A model generated the notes under the pieces. That model was not told the DNA's origin and searched no databases. It worked only from the letters and a program-made list of their open reading frames with translations. From FEN-1219 sp036563665 (GTDB taxonomy: Bacteria > Pseudomonadota > Gammaproteobacteria > Steroidobacterales > Rariloculaceae): a DNA stretch of 64,000 nucleotides. The position numbers were made by a program, and so were the translations under genes. The stretch is from positions 1-64,000 of the forward strand of contig DATCLY010000014.1 in assembly GCA_036563665.1 (NCBI GenBank), given 5' to 3'. Within the stretch, counting starts at the first letter, position 1. Every line of letters starts with the position of its first letter. Below, in pieces: positions 43,835 through 52,891 of this stretch.

Positions 43835-45259
43835 ATGCGACTGCCGGCGCTCTTTCGGACCAGCGTGTTCCAGCTCACGTTGATGTACGTGGGGCTGTTC
43901 AGCCTGTCCGTCGGCGCCCTGTTCGCGTTCCTCTACTGGTCGACCATCGGCTACATCGAGCGGCAGACGAACGCCTTGATCGAGGCCGAGATCGACAGCC
44001 TCGCCGAGCGGGCCGCGCGCCAGGGGCTGCGAGGGCTCGCCGACGTGATCAACGAGCGCGTGCAGCGCGACCGGGAGCAGCGCTTCGTGTACGTGCTGGC
44101 CGACGCCATCGGCCGCGTCCACGCCGGCAACGTGAACTGGCCGCGCGAGCTCGACGACGCGGAGGGACGGGTGGACGTGGTGCTCGTGAGCGCGAACGGC
44201 GTCCAGACCCCGGCGCGCGCGTACGTCATCCCCGTGGGCCCGGGCTTGCGGCTCCTCGTGGGGCGCGACGTGCGGGAGCTGCGCGAGATCACCACCACCT
44301 TCAGGCGCGCCGCCGTGTACGGCCTGAGCCTCGTGATCGGCCTGGGGCTGGTGGGCGGCCTGGCGATGGCCTTGTCCGCCCAGCGGCGCATCGCGCAGCT
44401 CAACCGCACCACGCGCGAGATCATCGCCGGCGACCTGAGCCGCCGCGCGCCCGTGTCCGGCAGCGGCGACGAGCACGACGAGCTCGCGGCGAACGTCAAC
44501 GCCATGCTCGATCAGATCGAGTCGCTCATGGAAGGCATGCGGCACGTGGGCGACAGCGTGGCGCACGACCTGCGCGGCCCGCTCACGCGGCTGCGCAACC
44601 GGCTGGAGACGCTGGCCGCGGCCGAGCAGCCGAGCCGCGAGGATCTCTTGGGCTGCGTGGAGCAGGCCGAGCGGCTGCTCGACACGTTCAACGCGCTGCT
44701 GCGCATCGCGCGCGTCGAGTCGGGCGCCTACCGCAGCGCGTTCGCGCCGCTCGACCTCGTGCCCATCGTGCGCGACGTCTGCGAGCTCTATCAGGCCGCG
44801 GCGGACGAGCGGCGCATCGGCCTGCTCTGCCGCGTCCCCGACGCCGCGGAGGTGTTCGGCGACCGCGAGCTGCTCGCGCAGGCGCTCACCAACCTGCTCG
44901 ACAACGCGGTCAAGTACACCCCCCCCGGCGGCTCCATCGTGGTCACGCTGCACGATGCGGACGACCGCATCCAGCTCTCCGTGGCCGACTCCGGCCCGGG
45001 CATCCCGGCCGCCGAGCGCGAACGCGTGCTCGAGCGCTTCGCGCGACTCGACCAGGCGCGCTCACAGCCCGGCAACGGCTTGGGGCTCGCGCTCGTGAAG
45101 GCCGTGGCCGTGCAGCACAACGGCCGCATTGTGCTCGACGACAACTCGCCGGGGCTGCGCGTCACGCTCGAGCTGCCGGCGCATCGGCGCGGCCCGGCGC
45201 GCCCGGCACCCGCGGCGGAGCGCCCCGCCGCCGCGCCGCTCGCGGCCGCGGCACGCTAG
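43835..45259 (+). CDS. sensor histidine kinase
   Basis: A 474-residue inner-membrane kinase. Helix 1 is ~residues 9-32, a periplasmic sensor ~33-155, helix 2 ~158-182, then HAMP and the dimer/phospho-acceptor box SVAHDLRGPLTRLRNRLE (His ~244). The ATPase domain shows N box LTNLLDNAVKYTPPGGSI, G1 DSGPGIP and G2 GNGLGLALVKAVA. The D-L-R in the H box fits the EnvZ/CusS-like group. It should phosphorylate the regulator encoded just upstream. The C-terminal ~25 residues are a Pro/Ala tail. Confidence 0.95.
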   Translation: MRLPALFRTSVFQLTLMYVGLFSLSVGALFAFLYWSTIGYIERQTNALIEAEIDSLAERAARQGLRGLADVINERVQRDREQRFVYVLADAIGRVHAGNVNWPRELDDAEGRVDVVLVSANGVQTPARAYVIPVGPGLRLLVGRDVRELREITTTFRRAAVYGLSLVIGLGLVGGLAMALSAQRRIAQLNRTTREIIAGDLSRRAPVSGSGDEHDELAANVNAMLDQIESLMEGMRHVGDSVAHDLRGPLTRLRNRLETLAAAEQPSREDLLGCVEQAERLLDTFNALLRIARVESGAYRSAFAPLDLVPIVRDVCELYQAAADERRIGLLCRVPDAAEVFGDRELLAQALTNLLDNAVKYTPPGGSIVVTLHDADDRIQLSVADSGPGIPAAERERVLERFARLDQARSQPGNGLGLALVKAVAVQHNGRIVLDDNSPGLRVTLELPAHRRGPARPAPAAERPAAAPLAAAAR

Positions 45260-45289
45260 GCGCCGCCGGCCGCCGCGAGGCGTTGCGCG

Positions 45290-45823
45290 CTACAGCACGT
45301 CCTCGAGCGCAGCCCGCCAGAGCTCGAGCTTCTGCGCGAACGAGCGCGCCGCGTGCGCGGGGCTCGTGGACGGCAGCGTGAGGCGCTCGAGCCGCCGCGT
45401 CTCCTCGCGCAGGCCGGGCAGCACCAGGCGCCGGTAGAGCTCGGCCGCTTTCGAGCCGTTGAAGCAGATGCGCCGGATGCCGGGTTGCGCGTCGAAGAAC
45501 GGCTGGAAGTCGTTGGGCGATGCGCTCGCGAGCTCGATGGCGGAGTCCAGGCTGCCCGGCCGCCGCCCGGACGCGAGCACGTCCCACACCGCCACGCCGC
45601 GCTCGCGCAGCGTCACGAGCCGCTCGACGTACGGCAGATCGGGCCCCGCCCCGAACAGCTCGCCCATGATGCGCCAGAAGGCGTTCTGCGGCTGCGCATA
45701 GTACTGGCGCGCGGCGAGCGAGGCCTGGCCCGGCAGGCTGCCGAGAATCAGGACGCGTGCGTGCTCGCCGCAGATGGGCGGGAAGCCGTGCGAGACGGGC
45801 ACGCGCACGCGCAAGCGGCTCAC
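45290..45823 (-). CDS. DNA-deoxyinosine glycosylase (uracil-DNA glycosylase superfamily)
   Basis: A 177-residue member of the UDG superfamily, hypoxanthine-DNA glycosylase group. Motif 1 is LILGSLPGQASLAARQYYAQ followed by NAFWRIMGELFG; motif 2 is LPSTSPAHAA near the C-terminus. These enzymes remove deaminated adenine (and related bases) to start base-excision repair. The start is a GTG overlapping the mtgA stop (GTGA), giving tight coupling to mtgA; another GTG lies 3 bases upstream. Confidence 0.88.
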   Translation of the reverse strand: MSRLRVRVPVSHGFPPICGEHARVLILGSLPGQASLAARQYYAQPQNAFWRIMGELFGAGPDLPYVERLVTLRERGVAVWDVLASGRRPGSLDSAIELASASPNDFQPFFDAQPGIRRICFNGSKAAELYRRLVLPGLREETRRLERLTLPSTSPAHAARSFAQKLELWRAALEDVL

Positions 45824-46527
45824 CACACGAGCCCCCGATAGTGTCCGCGCCCCTCGAGCAGGCGCATCTGCTCGAGGATCGCCGCCTGCCGGTCGCGCAC
45901 GTAGGCGCTCGGCTGCGCCGCGGACAGGCGCTTCGGGCTCGGCAGCACGGCCGCGAGCAACGCGGCTTGCGAGGCGGTGAGCGTCGCGGCGTCGGCGCCG
46001 AGCAGGCGCTGCGCCGCCGCCCCCACGCCGAACACGCCCGGCCCGAACTCGGCCACGTTCAGATAGATCTCGAGGATCCGCTCCTTCGGCAGGAACGTCT
46101 CGAGCAGCAGCGCGAAGTACGCCTCGAGCCCCTTGCGCACGAAGCTTCGCCCCTGCCACAGGAACAGGTTCTTCGCCACCTGCTGCGTGATCGTGGAGGC
46201 GCCGCGCAGGCCGTCGCCCGCGCGGAAGTCCTGCAGCGCCTTGTTGATCTCCGCCAGGTCGAAGCCGTTGTGGTCGAGGAACTTCTGATCCTCCGCGGCG
46301 ATGACCGCCTTGGCGGCGGTGGCCGCGATGCGGCCGCGAGGCAGCCATGCGTAGTGGATGTCCCGGAACGGTCCGGGCTCGAGGAGCATCACCGAGGTCA
46401 GCGGCGGATCGAGCCAGCGCAGCGCCGCCACTGCCGCGGACGAGAGCACCACCGCGAGGAGCACGCCGCCCGCGACGAGGCGGACGAGGAGCGACGACAG
46501 CGACGGGCGGCGCTTACGTGCGGGCAC
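45820..46527 (-). CDS. mtgA: monofunctional peptidoglycan glycosyltransferase
   Basis: A 235-residue GT51 enzyme. One N-terminal membrane anchor (VRLVAGGVLLAVVLSSAAVA) is followed by the catalytic region: Glu in AVIAAEDQKFLDHNGFDL, the GASTITQQVAKNLFLWQGRS motif and ILEIYLNVAEFGPGVFGVG. It polymerises lipid II into glycan strands at the periplasmic face, without a transpeptidase domain. Its size and motifs match MtgA of gammaproteobacteria. Confidence 0.95.
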   Translation of the reverse strand: MPARKRRPSLSSLLVRLVAGGVLLAVVLSSAAVAALRWLDPPLTSVMLLEPGPFRDIHYAWLPRGRIAATAAKAVIAAEDQKFLDHNGFDLAEINKALQDFRAGDGLRGASTITQQVAKNLFLWQGRSFVRKGLEAYFALLLETFLPKERILEIYLNVAEFGPGVFGVGAAAQRLLGADAATLTASQAALLAAVLPSPKRLSAAQPSAYVRDRQAAILEQMRLLEGRGHYRGLVW

Positions 46528-46706
46528 GGCGCCCCATCACGCTTCCGCTGCGCGAGCCGCCCGGCCGCCGCACGCCTTGGCATATGCGCTCCACCGGTCA
46601 TGCCCGCATCCCATGGCGGGCCGTAGGCTAACAAATCGCCCACCTCCCCGGCAGCCGGAGCCCGGCAGCGTCAGGCGCGGGAACTCCGCCGGCGTCATGT
46701 CGCCAG

Positions 46707-46779
46707 GTGGGAGCGGCTTTCCAGCCGCGACTCTTCAGTTTCGCCGAACGACAAGTCGCGGCTGGAAAGCCGCTCCCAC
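46707..46779. repeat. REP-like inverted repeat, copy 3
   Basis: Perfect 26-base arms at 46707-46732 and 46754-46779 with the same core as at 38512 (TGGGAGCGGCTTTCCAGCC), separated by 21 bases. It lies 25 bases downstream of the DUF1592 gene stop and upstream of mtgA, so it may mark the mRNA end. Confidence 0.9.
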
Positions 46780-46803
46780 AGGCTTCGTTCGATCGCCGCG
46801 CGG

Positions 46804-49218
46804 TCAGTGCGCGGCCGCCACGTCCGCCTGCGCGGTCTGCGTGACGGTCTCGGCAGGCTCGGCGGGCTCGGCGGCGATCTTCATGCGGAACGGCACGCTG
46901 TTCGCCACGGCCAGGATCAGCGAGGAGAAGCGGTAGTCGTCCTTCGCGGCCGCCCGCACGATGTTGCGCACGGTCGGCATGTCGAACGGCTCGAGGCCGC
47001 GGCCGAGCGCATACGTCAGGAGCTTCTCGGTCATGAGCGACACGAACTGCTCCGGCCTGGCCGTGAGCGCCTCGCGCAAGGCCACGGGCCCGTCGATGGG
47101 CGTGCCGTCCGCGAGCCGGCCGGACGCGTCCACCGGGCCGCCCGCTTCCACCGTGCGCCAACGGCCCACGGCGTCGAAGTTCTCGAGCCCGAGGCCGATC
47201 GGGTCCATCACGTCGTGACAGGACGCGCAGATCGGATTCTTGCGGTGCTCCTCGAGGCGCTCGCGCAGCGTGCGCGGCGGCTTGCCCGCCACGTTCTCCT
47301 CGAGCGCGGGCACGTTCGGCAGCGGGGGCGGCGGCGGCGTCCCGAGCACGTTCTCCAGGATCCACTTGCCGCGCAGCACCGGCGACGTGCGATTCGGATA
47401 CGACGTGACCGTGAGGATGCTCGCGTGCCCCAGCAGGCCGCGGCGGTTCGGATCGGGCACGTCGATGCGCCGGAAGTGGCTGCCGTAGACGTTCGGGATG
47501 CCGTAGTGGCGCGCGAGCCGCTCGTTCACGAACGTGTAGTCGGCGGTGAGCAGCTCCACGACGCTGCGGTCCTCCCGCATGATGCTCTCGAACAAGAGCT
47601 CCGTCTCGCGGCGCATCGCCTGACGCAGGTTGTCGTCGAAGTTCGGAAACTCCTCGACGTCCGGCTGCACGCTCTTGAGATTGCGCAGGTACAGCCATTG
47701 CGCCGCGAAGTTCTCGACGAGCGACTCGGCCCGCGGATCGGCGAGCATGCGCCGCACCTGCCGCTCGTATTCCGCGGGATCGGACAGTCGTCCCTGCTCC
47801 GCCGCGGCGAGCAGCTCGTCGTCCGGCAGGCTGCTCCAGAGGAAGAACGACAGGCGCGAAGCGAGCGCGAGGTCGCTGACCGGATACACCGTGCCGGGCG
47901 CGACGCCCTCTGGGTCGGGCTCGGTGCGGAACAGGAACGCGGGGCTCGCGAGAATCACGCGCAGCGCGTTCTGCACGCCCGTCTCGAACGTGCCGCGCTC
48001 GCGGCCCGACTCGTAGAAGCGCATGAGCAGCGCGAGGTCGTCCTCCGTCACCGGCCGGCGATAGGCGCGATGGGCGAGCGTCGTGAGGATCTCGCGCGCG
48101 CAGGGCTCCTCGTCGGCGGCGCTCTGCGGGCGGCAAACGAAGATGCGCCGCCGGCTCTCCGTGTCGCCCGACCCCACGGCTTCGATCGGCCCCGTGACGG
48201 TGACGTAGTCCACCACCGGGATGCCGTTCATGTCCTGGAGATCGAGGTTGCGCGTGTGGAGCTCGAGCGGCTCGTGCGTCTCGGCGGCGCTCTTGCGCAG
48301 GAACGCCACCGTCACCTCGTGCATCCCCGCCGTCACGGGCACGCGCACGCGCAGCCGCTCATCGATGGCGTCGGCCGCGGCGGAGAAGTTGGCGTCGGAC
48401 ATCGCGTTGTCTTCCTCGCCGCCCACGGTGGCGAGGAACACGCGCTCGCCGTCGATGGCCACCTCGAGCTGGTGGGGCCACTCGAGGCCGGTCATGTAGC
48501 CCACGATGTTGCGCAGCAGGAAGACGCGCAGCTCGTACTCCCCGTCGAGCGGGAAGTTGTGACGGATCAGCATTCCGCCCCGGGTGCCGAGCGGCAAGCC
48601 TTCCACGTGGTCGCGCTGCGAGAGATCGGGCGGCGCGCGATAGACGCTCGTGACCGCGCGCGTCGCGGGATCGCCCACGGCCAGCACCGCGATTTTGGAA
48701 GCCGCGGAGAGATACTGCTCGAGCAGCGACGGGGACACGCGCAGCACGTCGGCGATGTTGTCGAAGCCGTAGCCCTCGTCGTCGGCAGGCAGGTACTCGG
48801 CGGGATCGATCTCGAGCGCGAGCAGGTCGCGGATCGCGTTGCCGTATTCGGTGCGATTCAAACGATGCACGCCGGTGCGGCCCGGGTTCGGATGCTCGGC
48901 CGCGGCCGTGTCGAGCGAGGTTTCGAGATAGGCGACCAGCGCCTCCGCGTCCTCGCGGTCGGGGCGAGGCTCGCCGGGGGGCGGCATGAGGCCCGCGCCG
49001 AGCTTGCGGATCACCTTCTCCCACTTCGCGGGGTCGGCCGCCACGTTGACCAAGTCGGCGCGCTCGAGCGACAGGCCCGCTTCCTGCTCCGCATAGTTGT
49101 GGCAGTCGAGGCAATAGCGGCCGATGGTGGCGGCATGCCGAGCGGCGGTCTCCTCCGGCGAGGGTTGACAGGCGCACGCGAGCGCGGCGACGACGACGAT
49201 TGCAAGCGAACGAGACAC
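46804..49218 (-). CDS. DUF1592-type cytochrome c-like lipoprotein
   Basis: An 804-residue protein combining the planctomycete-type domains usually found together (cytochrome-like N-terminus, then DUF1587, DUF1595, DUF1592, DUF1588 and DUF1585). The N-terminus has a lipoprotein-type signal (AALACAC). CLDCH (residues 36-40) is a c-type heme site; ICASCHDVMDPIGLGLENFD (~residue 665) is a second. The middle has RLNRTEYGNAIRDLLAL and FLFRTEPDPEG; a Pro-rich stretch (GTPPPPPLPN) precedes the second heme site. The usual DUF1552 partner is absent here. Probably an exported redox protein; substrate unknown. Confidence 0.9.
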   Translation of the reverse strand: MSRSLAIVVVAALACACQPSPEETAARHAATIGRYCLDCHNYAEQEAGLSLERADLVNVAADPAKWEKVIRKLGAGLMPPPGEPRPDREDAEALVAYLETSLDTAAAEHPNPGRTGVHRLNRTEYGNAIRDLLALEIDPAEYLPADDEGYGFDNIADVLRVSPSLLEQYLSAASKIAVLAVGDPATRAVTSVYRAPPDLSQRDHVEGLPLGTRGGMLIRHNFPLDGEYELRVFLLRNIVGYMTGLEWPHQLEVAIDGERVFLATVGGEEDNAMSDANFSAAADAIDERLRVRVPVTAGMHEVTVAFLRKSAAETHEPLELHTRNLDLQDMNGIPVVDYVTVTGPIEAVGSGDTESRRRIFVCRPQSAADEEPCAREILTTLAHRAYRRPVTEDDLALLMRFYESGRERGTFETGVQNALRVILASPAFLFRTEPDPEGVAPGTVYPVSDLALASRLSFFLWSSLPDDELLAAAEQGRLSDPAEYERQVRRMLADPRAESLVENFAAQWLYLRNLKSVQPDVEEFPNFDDNLRQAMRRETELLFESIMREDRSVVELLTADYTFVNERLARHYGIPNVYGSHFRRIDVPDPNRRGLLGHASILTVTSYPNRTSPVLRGKWILENVLGTPPPPPLPNVPALEENVAGKPPRTLRERLEEHRKNPICASCHDVMDPIGLGLENFDAVGRWRTVEAGGPVDASGRLADGTPIDGPVALREALTARPEQFVSLMTEKLLTYALGRGLEPFDMPTVRNIVRAAAKDDYRFSSLILAVANSVPFRMKIAAEPAEPAETVTQTAQADVAAAH

Positions 49219-49237
49219 GAAAAAAGCCCCCGGCTAC

Positions 49238-49263
49238 AAAAAACGCGGGCCGTTGCCCGGCCC
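49238..49263 (-). terminator. intrinsic terminator of the 318-residue secreted protein gene
   Basis: On the minus strand GGGCCG, loop GGCAA, CGGCCC is followed by GCG and a run of six T (49243-49238). It is a normal rho-independent terminator and separates the upstream gene from the DUF1592 gene. Confidence 0.75.
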
Positions 49264-49409
49264 GAATATGCTCACGGTAAGGCGTAGCGGCCACTCGTAC
49301 AAGCCGAAGCGGCCGTGCCGACGCGCTTTACAGCCCGCGCGGCGGCGAAACCCCCAAGCCCGCGGGGGTCGAAGCGCTGAATGCGCCGCGGCGCTGCGCC
49401 CTCGGCTGC

Positions 49410-50366
49410 TCACTCCCAGCCCGTGGGCGACATGTAGGGGATCGTGATCCCAATGGCCTCGATCTCGTGAATCTTGCCGCCCCAGATCTTGAAGATGTGC
49501 ACGGCGGGCAGGTCGAACGGCTCGAAGTCCATCCTCCGCGTGGTCTGCCCGGGGACGCCGAACAGGCGAAACTCGTTCTTCTCGAACGCGTGGCGGAAGT
49601 GGGACAGCCCGAACACGAGGCCGTTGACCTCGTCCGCGATCCACACGCGGCGGTGGTCGATGCTCGTGATGTACTCGAACGTGTTGGTGTCGAGCTGCGC
49701 GGCGCAGCCGAGCGCGCCCACGAGCCCGAAGCCTTGCGACGGATCGCGCGGCACCGGATTGCGCGCCGTCTGCATGCCGTTCTCGAACCGCACACAGTCG
49801 TCCGCGAACGGCGCGAGCGAGCCGTTGTTCTGATCGAGCGCGTCGTAATAGGAGGCGCCGATGTGCAGCAGACGCGAGCGGGAGTCGCGGTACGGCTCCT
49901 CCACCGGCGATACCAGCGGCAACCGCGGCGACTGCAGGTTCGCGAGGCTCGACTCGCGCAGGTTGCGTACGACCAGGTGCTCGGCCTCGGTGATGCGTCC
50001 GTTCTCGAGCTTGAGCCGCAGGCCGAGCTGGATGGGGATTTGCTCGCCGTCGCGCGTCTCGGTCATCACGGCCATGTAGCCCACCTGCTGGGCGACGGGA
50101 TCGGGCACGTGGATCACGAACGATTGCGGCGCCGCGGCGGCCGACGCCCACAGCCCCTCGCCCGGCGCGATGCGCTTCACGTTCTCCACCATGACGACGT
50201 CGCGGGCCAGCGGCACCCGCCCGGGGTCGTGGGCCACAAGGGCCGCGATGTAATCGTCGGCGAGGTCGATCAGACACTGCCGGTCGCAGTCCTGCGCCGA
50301 AGCGCTGGAGCACAACCACCCCCACGCGCACAGCGCGGCGGCGACCGCGATGGTTCGTCTCGGCAT
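49410..50366 (-). CDS. secreted protein with NTF2-like region, function unknown
   Basis: A 318-residue exported protein (signal AVAAALCAWGWLCSSASAQ). The mature part starts CDRQCLIDLADDYIAALVAH and continues DPGRVPLARDVVMVENVKRI, which resembles the NTF2-like/SnoaL helix-strand arrangement; a second similar unit, SYYDALDQNNGSLAPFADDC, appears near residue 175, so the protein may be a tandem duplication. It ends IFKIWGGKIHEIEAIGITIP, a typical last strand of this fold. No active site is obvious. It is divergent from the M15 peptidase gene. Confidence 0.7.
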   Translation of the reverse strand: MPRRTIAVAAALCAWGWLCSSASAQDCDRQCLIDLADDYIAALVAHDPGRVPLARDVVMVENVKRIAPGEGLWASAAAAPQSFVIHVPDPVAQQVGYMAVMTETRDGEQIPIQLGLRLKLENGRITEAEHLVVRNLRESSLANLQSPRLPLVSPVEEPYRDSRSRLLHIGASYYDALDQNNGSLAPFADDCVRFENGMQTARNPVPRDPSQGFGLVGALGCAAQLDTNTFEYITSIDHRRVWIADEVNGLVFGLSHFRHAFEKNEFRLFGVPGQTTRRMDFEPFDLPAVHIFKIWGGKIHEIEAIGITIPYMSPTGWE

Positions 50367-50536
50367 GGACGGCACCCCCGCTGCAATCCCGCGAAGATCA
50401 TCGCACCCCGGATATCCGGGGCAAAGCCGTGGCGCCGGCGCGACAGCCTGCGGCACGCTCCGGGACGGCGGCCTTTTCCGGTAGACTCGGTGCTCGCGAC
50501 ACACGCGGCGCTCCCGGCGCCCGCGCGCGGGGGACC

Positions 50537-51076
50537 ATGATCGACACCGACCTTCTCGCCGACCTCGGCATACCGGCGGACTACGGCAGGAGCCCACGCT
50601 TGCCGGTGTATGCGGAAGCCACCAAGCTCGAGGACGTGGAGCCGAACATCCTCGGCCGCATGCAGCGGCTCGCGCCGGCCACGGCTCGCGCGTGGCGGCG
50701 CATGAAGCTCGCGGCGCAGCGCGACGGCGTGCAGCTGCTGCTGGTCTCGGGCTTCCGCAGCGTGCACTATCAGACGGAGCTCTTCCGCCGCAAGCTCGCC
50801 GCCGGCCAAACGATCCACGACGTCCTGCGCGTAATGGCCGCGCCCGGCTTCAGCGAGCATCACACCGGCAAGGCCGTCGACATCGCCACGCCGGGCGCGC
50901 GCCCGCTCACCGAGGAGTTCGAGTCGTCCGCCGCGTTCGCGTGGCTTGCGGCGAACGCCATGCGCTTCGACTTCTTCATGAGCTACGGGCGGGGCAACCG
51001 CCTGGGGCTGGCGTACGAGCCCTGGCACTGGTCGCAGCTCCGTCCCGAGACCGCCCGAGTGAGGAATCATCGATGA
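50537..51076 (+). CDS. M15 family D-alanyl-D-alanine carboxypeptidase (VanY-like)
   Basis: A 179-residue zinc carboxypeptidase. The family signatures are LLVSGFRSVHYQTELFRRKL, the zinc segment GFSEHHTGKAVDIATPG (His and Asp ligands) and EPWHWSQL with the third ligand His. No signal peptide is evident in the frame from ATG 50537, so export is uncertain. It would trim D-Ala from peptidoglycan stem peptides. Its stop overlaps the ATG of the next gene (ATGA), making a three-gene coupled chain. Confidence 0.9.
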   Translation: MIDTDLLADLGIPADYGRSPRLPVYAEATKLEDVEPNILGRMQRLAPATARAWRRMKLAAQRDGVQLLLVSGFRSVHYQTELFRRKLAAGQTIHDVLRVMAAPGFSEHHTGKAVDIATPGARPLTEEFESSAAFAWLAANAMRFDFFMSYGRGNRLGLAYEPWHWSQLRPETARVRNHR

Positions 51077-52170
51077 CGATCGGCCGCTTCCGTTCCGCAG
51101 GCTACGCCTGCGCGTTCGCCCTGCTCGCGTCCGCGGCGCATGCGGATGGCGAGACGATTCGCCAGTACCAGTTCGTCCCGCGCGACGGCGGCTACTCGCT
51201 CGAGCTGCGCGAGGTGGAGCGGCCCACGGCCGGTCCCGGCCAGGTGCTCGTGCGGGTGCGCGCCGCGTCGCTCAACCGCCGCGATCTCCTGATGCTCAAC
51301 GCGCGCTACGGCCGCGGCGGCGACGCGAGCGGCGGCATCCCGCTGTCGGACGGCGCCGGCGAGGTCATCGCCGTGGGCCCCGGCGTCACGCGCTTCTCGG
51401 TGGGGGACCGCGTGGCCGGCGTCTTCTTCGAGCGGTGGATCGACGGCGACCGGTCGGCCGAGGCGCTGGCTTCGGCCCGAGGCGGCAACGCGGGCGGCAT
51501 GCTCTCGGAAGTCATCGTGAGCGACGAGCAGAGCCTCGTCGCGATCCCGGACTATCTTTCGTTCGAGGAGGCGGCGACGCTGCCGTGCGCGGGGCTCACG
51601 GCATGGGTCGGCCTCTTCAAGCACGGCGGGCTCGAGCCCGGCGACTACGTGCTGCTCGAAGGCACGGGCGGCGTGTCGTCGTTGGGCCTGCTGTTCGCCG
51701 CGGCGGCCGGCGCGAAGCCGATCATCACCAGCTCGAGCGACGAGAAGCTCGAGCAGGCGCGGGCCCTCGGTGCCTTCGGCACCGTGAACTACCGCACGAA
51801 CCCCGACTGGCAGAAAGCCGTGCGCGAGCTCACCGGCGGTCACGGCGTGGACCACGTGCTCGAGGTGGGGGGCGAGGACACGCTGCCGAAGGCGCTCGAA
51901 GCGCTCGCCTACGACGGCCACGTGGCGCTGATCGGCGGGCTGTCCGGCTTCGGCGCGAGCGTCCCCGTCGGCGCGCTCATGGGCATCGGCGCCCGCATGA
52001 CCGGCATCTACGTGGGCTCGCGGGCGGATTTCGAGGCGATGAACCGCTTCCTGGCCGAGCACCAGGTGCATCCCGTGATCGCTCGGGTGTTCGACTTCGA
52101 GGACGCGCCGCAGGCGTTCGCGCTGATGGACGAAGGGAGCTTCCTGGGCAAGATCGTGATCCGGCTGTGA
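51073..52170 (+). CDS. MDR-type zinc-independent alcohol dehydrogenase with signal peptide
   Basis: A 365-residue medium-chain dehydrogenase/reductase. The N-terminal GroES domain contains VRVRAASLNRRDLLMLNARY and SDGAGEVIAVGPGVTRFSVG; the Rossmann domain has LEGTGGVSSLGLLFAAAAGA and the AKPIITSSSDEKLEQARALG segment. Zinc-ligand Cys residues are lacking, as in quinone oxidoreductases. Unusually, residues 1-25 look like a cleavable Sec signal (GYACAFALLASAAHADG), with no internal Met after it, so this NAD(P)-type enzyme may be exported. The gene overlaps the M15 peptidase upstream. Confidence 0.88.
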   Translation: MTIGRFRSAGYACAFALLASAAHADGETIRQYQFVPRDGGYSLELREVERPTAGPGQVLVRVRAASLNRRDLLMLNARYGRGGDASGGIPLSDGAGEVIAVGPGVTRFSVGDRVAGVFFERWIDGDRSAEALASARGGNAGGMLSEVIVSDEQSLVAIPDYLSFEEAATLPCAGLTAWVGLFKHGGLEPGDYVLLEGTGGVSSLGLLFAAAAGAKPIITSSSDEKLEQARALGAFGTVNYRTNPDWQKAVRELTGGHGVDHVLEVGGEDTLPKALEALAYDGHVALIGGLSGFGASVPVGALMGIGARMTGIYVGSRADFEAMNRFLAEHQVHPVIARVFDFEDAPQAFALMDEGSFLGKIVIRL

Positions 52171-52171
52171 C

Positions 52172-52822
52172 GTGAGCGCGGCGGAGCGTGACAAATGGAA
52201 CGAGCGCTACTGCGCGGGGGCGTATGCCGCGCGCACGCACCCGACCGCGCTGCTCGAGGACTGGTCGCCGTACCTGCGTCGCGGGCGCGCCCTCGACGTG
52301 GCCTGCGGCACCGGGCGCAACGCGCTCTACCTCGCCCGCGCGGGCTACCAGGTGGACGCGGTCGACATCTCGCCGGTGGGGCTCGAGCGCGGGCGGCGCG
52401 CCGCGGACGAGCGGGGCTTGAGCGTCCGCTGGCTCGAGGCCGACCTCGACGACGACCCCGACGCCGCGCTGCCCGACGCGGAATACGACCTCATCGTGTG
52501 GGTGCGCTACGTCAACCGCGACCTGATGCCGCATCTGCTCCGCCGGCTGCGGCCCCGGGGCCACCTGCTCTGCGAGCAGCACCTCGTGTGCGCACGCCCG
52601 GACATCGCCGGCCCGAGCGGCACCCGGTTCCGGCTCCAGCCGAACGAGCTCCTGCAGGCGTTCGCGGCGGGCGCGCCGGGCGAGCACGGCGCCCGCGTGC
52701 TCTACTACCGGGAAGGGTTGGTGACGGACCCCGACGGCCGCCGCTCCGCGCTCGCGCAGCTGGTCGGGTGCCGGGCGCCCGGAGGCACGGACGCGACGTG
52801 CGCCGCCGACTCGCCGGACTGA
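52172..52822 (+). CDS. TehB-like class I SAM methyltransferase
   Basis: A 216-residue methyltransferase starting with GTG one base after the dehydrogenase stop. Motif I: ALDVACGTGRNALYLARAGY (~residues 40-59), motif II: VDAVDISPVGLERGRR, then EYDLIVWVRYVNRDLMPHLL and LRPRGHLLCEQH. The closest named relatives are tellurite-resistance TehB and thiopurine methyltransferase-like proteins. Substrate unknown. The C-terminal ~20 residues are poorly conserved. Confidence 0.85.
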   Translation: MSAAERDKWNERYCAGAYAARTHPTALLEDWSPYLRRGRALDVACGTGRNALYLARAGYQVDAVDISPVGLERGRRAADERGLSVRWLEADLDDDPDAALPDAEYDLIVWVRYVNRDLMPHLLRRLRPRGHLLCEQHLVCARPDIAGPSGTRFRLQPNELLQAFAAGAPGEHGARVLYYREGLVTDPDGRRSALAQLVGCRAPGGTDATCAADSPD

Positions 52823-52891
52823 CTGCGCACTGCCGCACACCCCCGGCGCCGCGCTCGGGCTAGGCTGGCGGTAACGGCAAAGGCGCTTTCG

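Noticed and set aside
46807..49287. Open frame of over 800 codons antisense to the DUF1592 gene
   Set aside because: Composition is typical of antisense GC-rich DNA, while the minus strand shows two CxxCH heme sites and full domain order.
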